From an uncultured Dehalococcoidia bacterium (GTDB lineage: Bacteria > Chloroflexota > Dehalococcoidia > Dehalococcoidales > UBA3254): 8,512 bases of DNA. Position numbers and translations under genes: made by a program. The stretch lies in assembly GCA_903890885.1 (NCBI GenBank), contig CAITCX010000524.1:1-8512 (forward strand), in the 5' to 3' direction. A model generated the notes under the pieces. The model had not been told where the DNA came from. It saw only the letters and a program-made list of their open reading frames with translations, and made no database searches. This document shows, in pieces, positions 5,886-8,512 of the stretch (position 1 is the stretch's first letter; the number at the start of each line of letters is the position of its first letter).

Positions 5886-7046
5886 TTAATTAGCTCGCCC
5901 GCCACCCCGCTTCGGAAAATTGGGGAAAGGCACCTGATCTGGCTGGACTGGAAGCTGGGGAATTCCACCCGTAACCGTGCTGGCAGGTCGTTCTCCTAAA
6001 GTGACTTCTATAGTCCTGGTATCGCTGCCGCGTACAACAGTTAACGTGATGACGGCCCCGACCGTTTTTGAGTTAATGTAAGCCTGCAGTTCCTCTGATG
6101 TGCTTATCCTGGTTCCGTTGATAGCTGTCACGACATCATTGGCAATGACTCCAGCTTTAGCAGCCGGGCCATCAGCAACCACTGAAACCACCACAACTCC
6201 CTCGGTAATCGAAAGTTTCAGGCTGCTGGCCTGGGTAGCGTCTAAAGCCCGAATGCTCACGCCCAGCCAGGGGCGGGCCACCGTCTTGCTGGCTTTTAAA
6301 TCAGACAGTACACCTGAGGCTACGTTGGCTGGCACAGCAAAACCGATGCCGCGGGCGCCAGAGCCCATCGTGCCGGTCTCTATGGCTGTATTGATTCCAA
6401 TGACGTCACCATTGACATCCAGTAAAGGACCCCCGGAATTGCCAGGATTCAAAGCTGCATCGGTCTGCAGCATGCCGGTGAGACTGGTGCTAACGTCGTT
6501 GAGCGTGCGGTTTAATCCGCTGACTACACCCACCGTCACAGTATTATCCAGGCCGAAAGGATTGCCTATGGCGATGGCCATCTGACCGATTTTAACTTTA
6601 TCCGAATTGCCAAGAGTTAAGGGAGTGATATTAGCTGTGGAGGAATCATCTACTTTCACCAGAGCCAGGTCATGCACGGCGTCTTTACCCAGAACCTGGG
6701 CTTTGACAGAAGAACCGTTGCTTAACTTAACCTGAACACTGGAGGCTCCGTCTACCACATGATTGTTGGTCAGGATGTATCCGGCTTTGTCTATTAGAAA
6801 GCCCGAACCCTGTCCTTGCATGACCGAAGAACCGAAATACCCTTGGGTTTGCTGGGTTATATTAATTTCTACCACAGCCGGGGCAGCTTTCTCGTAAATG
6901 GAAGTAACCGTGTCCTGGCTGTACAGGACAGGCTCCGCACTGGCCTTTTCAGTTTTCCAGAAACCACCGGCGCCTACGGAATAGGCGGCAGCGGCTACAA
7001 CCACTACCATGACAATGGCTAATATGGTACTTTTAATGTTTTTCAC
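5886..7046 (-). CDS. HtrA/DegP-like membrane-anchored serine protease with one PDZ domain
   Basis: The 386-residue protein belongs to the S1C trypsin-like family that degrades or trims misfolded envelope proteins. An N-terminal hydrophobic segment (about 8-26) anchors it, with the rest outside. The catalytic triad is complete: H96 in TNNHVVDG, D126 in HDLALVKV and S204 in GNSGGPL. A PDZ domain (about 258-350) starts with RPWLGVSI and holds GPAAKAGV and VVTAING. The tail (about 354-386) is Pro-rich and ends with KRGGGRAN. The start is GTG at 7046, because AGGAGGT lies 7 bases upstream. The frame continues to a TTG at 7079, which would place this ribosome site inside the gene and is unlikely. 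Length and single PDZ are typical of the Gram-positive HtrA/YkdA type. The gene stands alone on the minus strand, with its own promoter candidate and a shared terminator at 5819-5858. Confidence 0.93.
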   Translation of the reverse strand: MKNIKSTILAIVMVVVVAAAAYSVGAGGFWKTEKASAEPVLYSQDTVTSIYEKAAPAVVEINITQQTQGYFGSSVMQGQGSGFLIDKAGYILTNNHVVDGASSVQVKLSNGSSVKAQVLGKDAVHDLALVKVDDSSTANITPLTLGNSDKVKIGQMAIAIGNPFGLDNTVTVGVVSGLNRTLNDVSTSLTGMLQTDAALNPGNSGGPLLDVNGDVIGINTAIETGTMGSGARGIGFAVPANVASGVLSDLKASKTVARPWLGVSIRALDATQASSLKLSITEGVVVVSVVADGPAAKAGVIANDVVTAINGTRISTSEELQAYINSKTVGAVITLTVVRGSDTRTIEVTLGERPASTVTGGIPQLPVQPDQVPFPNFPKRGGGRAN

Positions 7047-7053
7047 TTGATTT

Positions 7054-7060
7054 ACCTCCT
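7054..7060 (-). promoter_or_regulatory. Shine-Dalgarno AGGAGGT that fixes the protease GTG start
   Basis: A full-consensus AGGAGGT lies 7 bases before the GTG at 7046-7044. It is the strongest ribosome site in the window and overrides the longer frame that opens with TTG at 7079. Confidence 0.8.
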
Positions 7061-7151
7061 CTGAAAATATCTTTGACAAGTCAGTTAATACTCTGTTATC
7101 TTTGTTTTTTCACCCCTGCATGTCCTCCTGTAAATCATTCTAGCAATCCTG

Positions 7152-7180
7152 CTAATATCATTTTAAAGTATCATTGTTAA
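7152..7180 (-). promoter_or_regulatory. Candidate promoter of the HtrA-like protease gene
   Basis: On the minus strand TTAACA (7180-7175, 5/6) and TATTAG (7157-7152, 4/6) are 17 bp apart. A TG one base before the -10 makes it an extended -10. The resulting leader is about 100 bases. It contains a second AGGAGGA (7129-7123) followed by very short frames: ATG with two further-sense codons at most, and GTG AAA AAA CAA AGA TAA. The purpose of this second site is unclear. Confidence 0.45.
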
Positions 7181-7221
7181 GAATTAATTAAGACTTGCCA
7201 TAACATAATCGCATCCGTCGT

Positions 7222-7250
7222 TTGAATGCAGGGCAGGTTTTAGCTATAAT
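7222..7250 (+). promoter_or_regulatory. Promoter of tRNA-His
   Basis: TTGAAT (7222-7227, 4/6) and a perfect TATAAT (7245-7250) are 17 bp apart. Transcription would begin near 7257, about 27 bases before the tRNA. Confidence 0.6.
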
Positions 7251-7283
7251 TACAATGCCATGTAACAGAGGTCTTGATTCGAT

Positions 7284-7361
7284 GGTGGGTATAGTGCAGC
7301 GGTCTAACACGCCAGGTTGTGGCCCTGGAAAACGAGGGTTCAAATCCCTCTACCCACCCCA
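7284..7361 (+). tRNA. tRNA-His (anticodon GTG), CCA encoded
   Basis: All arms pair. The acceptor is GTGGGTA (7285-7291) with TACCCAC (7351-7357). The D stem GTG pairs with CAC. The anticodon stem is CCAGG/CCTGG with loop TTGTGGC, and the GTG anticodon is at 7319-7321. The T arm is GAGGG-TTCAAAT-CCCTC. The extra 5' G at 7284 opposite the discriminator C at 7358 is the G-1:C73 identity element of tRNA-His. The 3' CCA (7359-7361) is encoded. Confidence 0.97.
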
Positions 7362-7691
7362 ACCTAATAATTCTTCTCGTTTTCCCCCATTTTCTTTGCT
7401 GCTGCTAGAATCGGATTTGATTGAATTTGACTTATATTTTTTCTGAACAACCTGTCCTTAAGCCAGATTTCCATTTTTCTTGGACAGCAGCCAGTAACAC
7501 TTATTTCAAGGCTAAAAACTATTCACACTTACAGCGGTTAGCGGTTAACAGGATGAGGCTGCCTTCGGGATTATATTTGCCAAATACACTCTATGGCGCG
7601 GATTTATTTATCGACCTCTGGATCGATTTTTGCAGATGACCTAATTTGCCATTTAGGGCTTTGATATTTTGTCCAAAAGACGCTTTGCCTG
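7362..7691. other. Gap between tRNA-His and the dnaE promoter; no gene recognised
   Basis: No frame here has a credible start with a ribosome site. Small structures are visible: a tandem 7-bp repeat GCGGTTA (7534-7547) and a 6-bp inverted repeat CTGTCC/GGACAG (7452-7487) with a 24-base loop. Neither supports a function. No clear terminator hairpin follows the tRNA. Confidence 0.5.
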
Positions 7692-7700
7692 TGTTATAAT
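7692..7700 (+). promoter_or_regulatory. Extended -10 promoter element of dnaE
   Basis: TGT followed by a perfect TATAAT (7695-7700) fits the extended -10 form TGnTATAAT. The -35 is poor; TTGTCC at 7669-7674 would be 20 bp away. The leader to the ATG would be about 20 bases and carries AAGGA at 7716-7720, 6 bases before the start. Confidence 0.55.
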
Positions 7701-7726
7701 TAGTCAGAATTAGACAAGGATAGCCG

Positions 7727-8512
7727 ATGTTTACTCATCTGCACGTTCACTCCGAATACAGTTTACTGGATGGTATGTGCCGTATCCCATTGCTGATCAA
7801 ACGCGCCAAAGAGCTGGGCATGACCAGTCTGGCGATAACTGACCATGGGTCTATGTACGGCGCTATTGATTTTTATCAAGCCGCGAAAGAGGCCGCCATA
7901 AAACCTATCATCGGTTGTGAACTCTATGTGGCCCAGAATGATCGAACCGGCCGCATAGCTGCGGATAAATCCAGCTATCATGTGGTCCTGCTGGCTAAAA
8001 ATCAAACCGGTTACCGTAATCTTATGCAGTTGACCACTAAAGCTCATCTGGAAGGATTTTATTATAAACCCAAAGTTGACCATGCTCTGCTGGAACAGTA
8101 CAGCGAAGGGCTGATTGCTCTGAGTGCCTGTTTGGGTGGTGAGATTCCCTCGCTGTTGGTGCAAAACCGGCCTGAGGAAGCCCGTCAAGCCGCTTTATGG
8201 TATAAAAAGGTCTTTACGGAATTCTATCTGGAGATACAAAGATTTCCTATTGCACAATTGGATAGGGTTAACCGGGAATTGGTATCCATCAGTCGGGAAT
8301 TAGACATCCCTCTGGTTGCTACCAACGACGTCCATTATATTAATAAAGAAGATGCTCCTATGCATGAACTGCTTTTATGCGTGGGCACCAATACCACCAT
8401 TAACGATCCCAAACACATGAAAATGGAAGGCGACTATTTCTATTTAAAGACCCAACAGGAGATGATCGAAGCCTATCAGGATATCCCTGAAGCCCTGGAA
8501 AACACCCAGAAG
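7727..8512 (+). CDS. dnaE: DNA polymerase III alpha subunit, N-terminal part (cut by right window edge)
   Basis: The 262 codons to the window edge are open and encode the start of the replicative polymerase catalytic subunit, normally over 1000 residues. What is visible is the PHP domain and the beginning of the polymerase region. HLHVHSEYSLLDG (4-16) gives H6 and H8. ITDHG (37-41) gives D39 and H40. Further motifs are GCE (E65), SYH (H85), the SACLGGEI segment (133-140) and NDVHYI (D211, H213). The metal ligands of the PHP domain look intact. That is typical of DnaE from many bacteria, where this domain can have exonuclease activity, and unlike E. coli, where it is degenerate. The ATG at 7727 has AAGGA 6 bases upstream and starts exactly at the family's N-terminus. 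tRNA-His lies upstream on the same strand, with a separate promoter. Confidence 0.96.
   Translation, partial: MFTHLHVHSEYSLLDGMCRIPLLIKRAKELGMTSLAITDHGSMYGAIDFYQAAKEAAIKPIIGCELYVAQNDRTGRIAADKSSYHVVLLAKNQTGYRNLMQLTTKAHLEGFYYKPKVDHALLEQYSEGLIALSACLGGEIPSLLVQNRPEEARQAALWYKKVFTEFYLEIQRFPIAQLDRVNRELVSISRELDIPLVATNDVHYINKEDAPMHELLLCVGTNTTINDPKHMKMEGDYFYLKTQQEMIEAYQDIPEALENTQK

Noticed and set aside
6100..6585. 161-codon open frame on the plus strand
   Set aside because: It lies wholly antisense to the protease and is a by-product of its codon pattern. Its product is low in complexity and it has no ribosome site.
7222..7446. 74-codon open frame on the plus strand
   Set aside because: It runs through the tRNA-His promoter and the whole tRNA gene.
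7452..7487. Inverted repeat CTGTCC/GGACAG
   Set aside because: Six-bp arms with a 24-base loop are expected by chance in this length.
7421..7639. 72-codon open frame between tRNA-His and dnaE
   Set aside because: Non-ATG start, no ribosome site, no recognisable domain.
7763..8188. 141-codon open frame on the minus strand
   Set aside because: It lies antisense to dnaE, whose motifs are unmistakable; no ribosome site and no family features.

Overview
This is a bacterial chromosomal window of moderate GC (by eye). The genes are mostly ordinary housekeeping and envelope genes. No transposase, phage gene, CRISPR array or plasmid function is visible. The best guess for the host is Chloroflexota, possibly Dehalococcoidia-like, with low confidence. 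That guess rests on a DnaE with an intact PHP domain, signal peptides and lipoboxes of the usual kind, and a gene mix (PurN-like formyltransferase, small PHP protein, PAAR lipoprotein) that I associate with that group. Nothing in the window proves it.

Left part (1-2557). A minus-strand gene for a secreted protein is cut by the left edge (1-100). It diverges from a YgjP-type zinc metallopeptidase (281-1012). That gene converges, with a 25-bp overlap of coding ends, on a minus-strand pair: a PurN-like formyltransferase (1598-2494) followed by a small PHP-fold protein (988-1539). The PHP protein has lost several metal ligands. The pair is probably one transcript read from about 2523.

Middle (2500-5860, plus strand). 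A hotdog acyl-CoA thioesterase (2583-3062) is transcribed divergently from the formyltransferase pair, and the two promoters overlap. Next comes a near-consensus promoter (3106-3134) with an inverted repeat over its -10 box. It reads into a membrane-anchored protein of unknown function (3191-3916), a predicted Tat-exported lipoprotein ending in a PAAR domain (3965-4696), and a methyltransferase with an N-terminal Trm112-like zinc finger (4775-5662). A perfect 40-bp palindrome with flanking A and T tracts (5819-5858) closes this unit and also serves the convergent gene on its right.

Right part (5886-8512). An HtrA/DegP-like membrane-anchored serine protease lies on the minus strand (5886-7046). 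It is followed on the plus strand by tRNA-His(GTG) with its own promoter (7284-7361), about 365 bp without a recognised gene, and the first 262 codons of dnaE (7727 to the right edge).

The parts most worth following up are the degenerate PHP protein paired with an enlarged PurN homologue, and the anchor / PAAR-lipoprotein / methyltransferase cluster with its own regulated-looking promoter. Several start codons were moved inward from the longest reading frame because a good Shine-Dalgarno site points to an internal start (1539, 2583, 7046).
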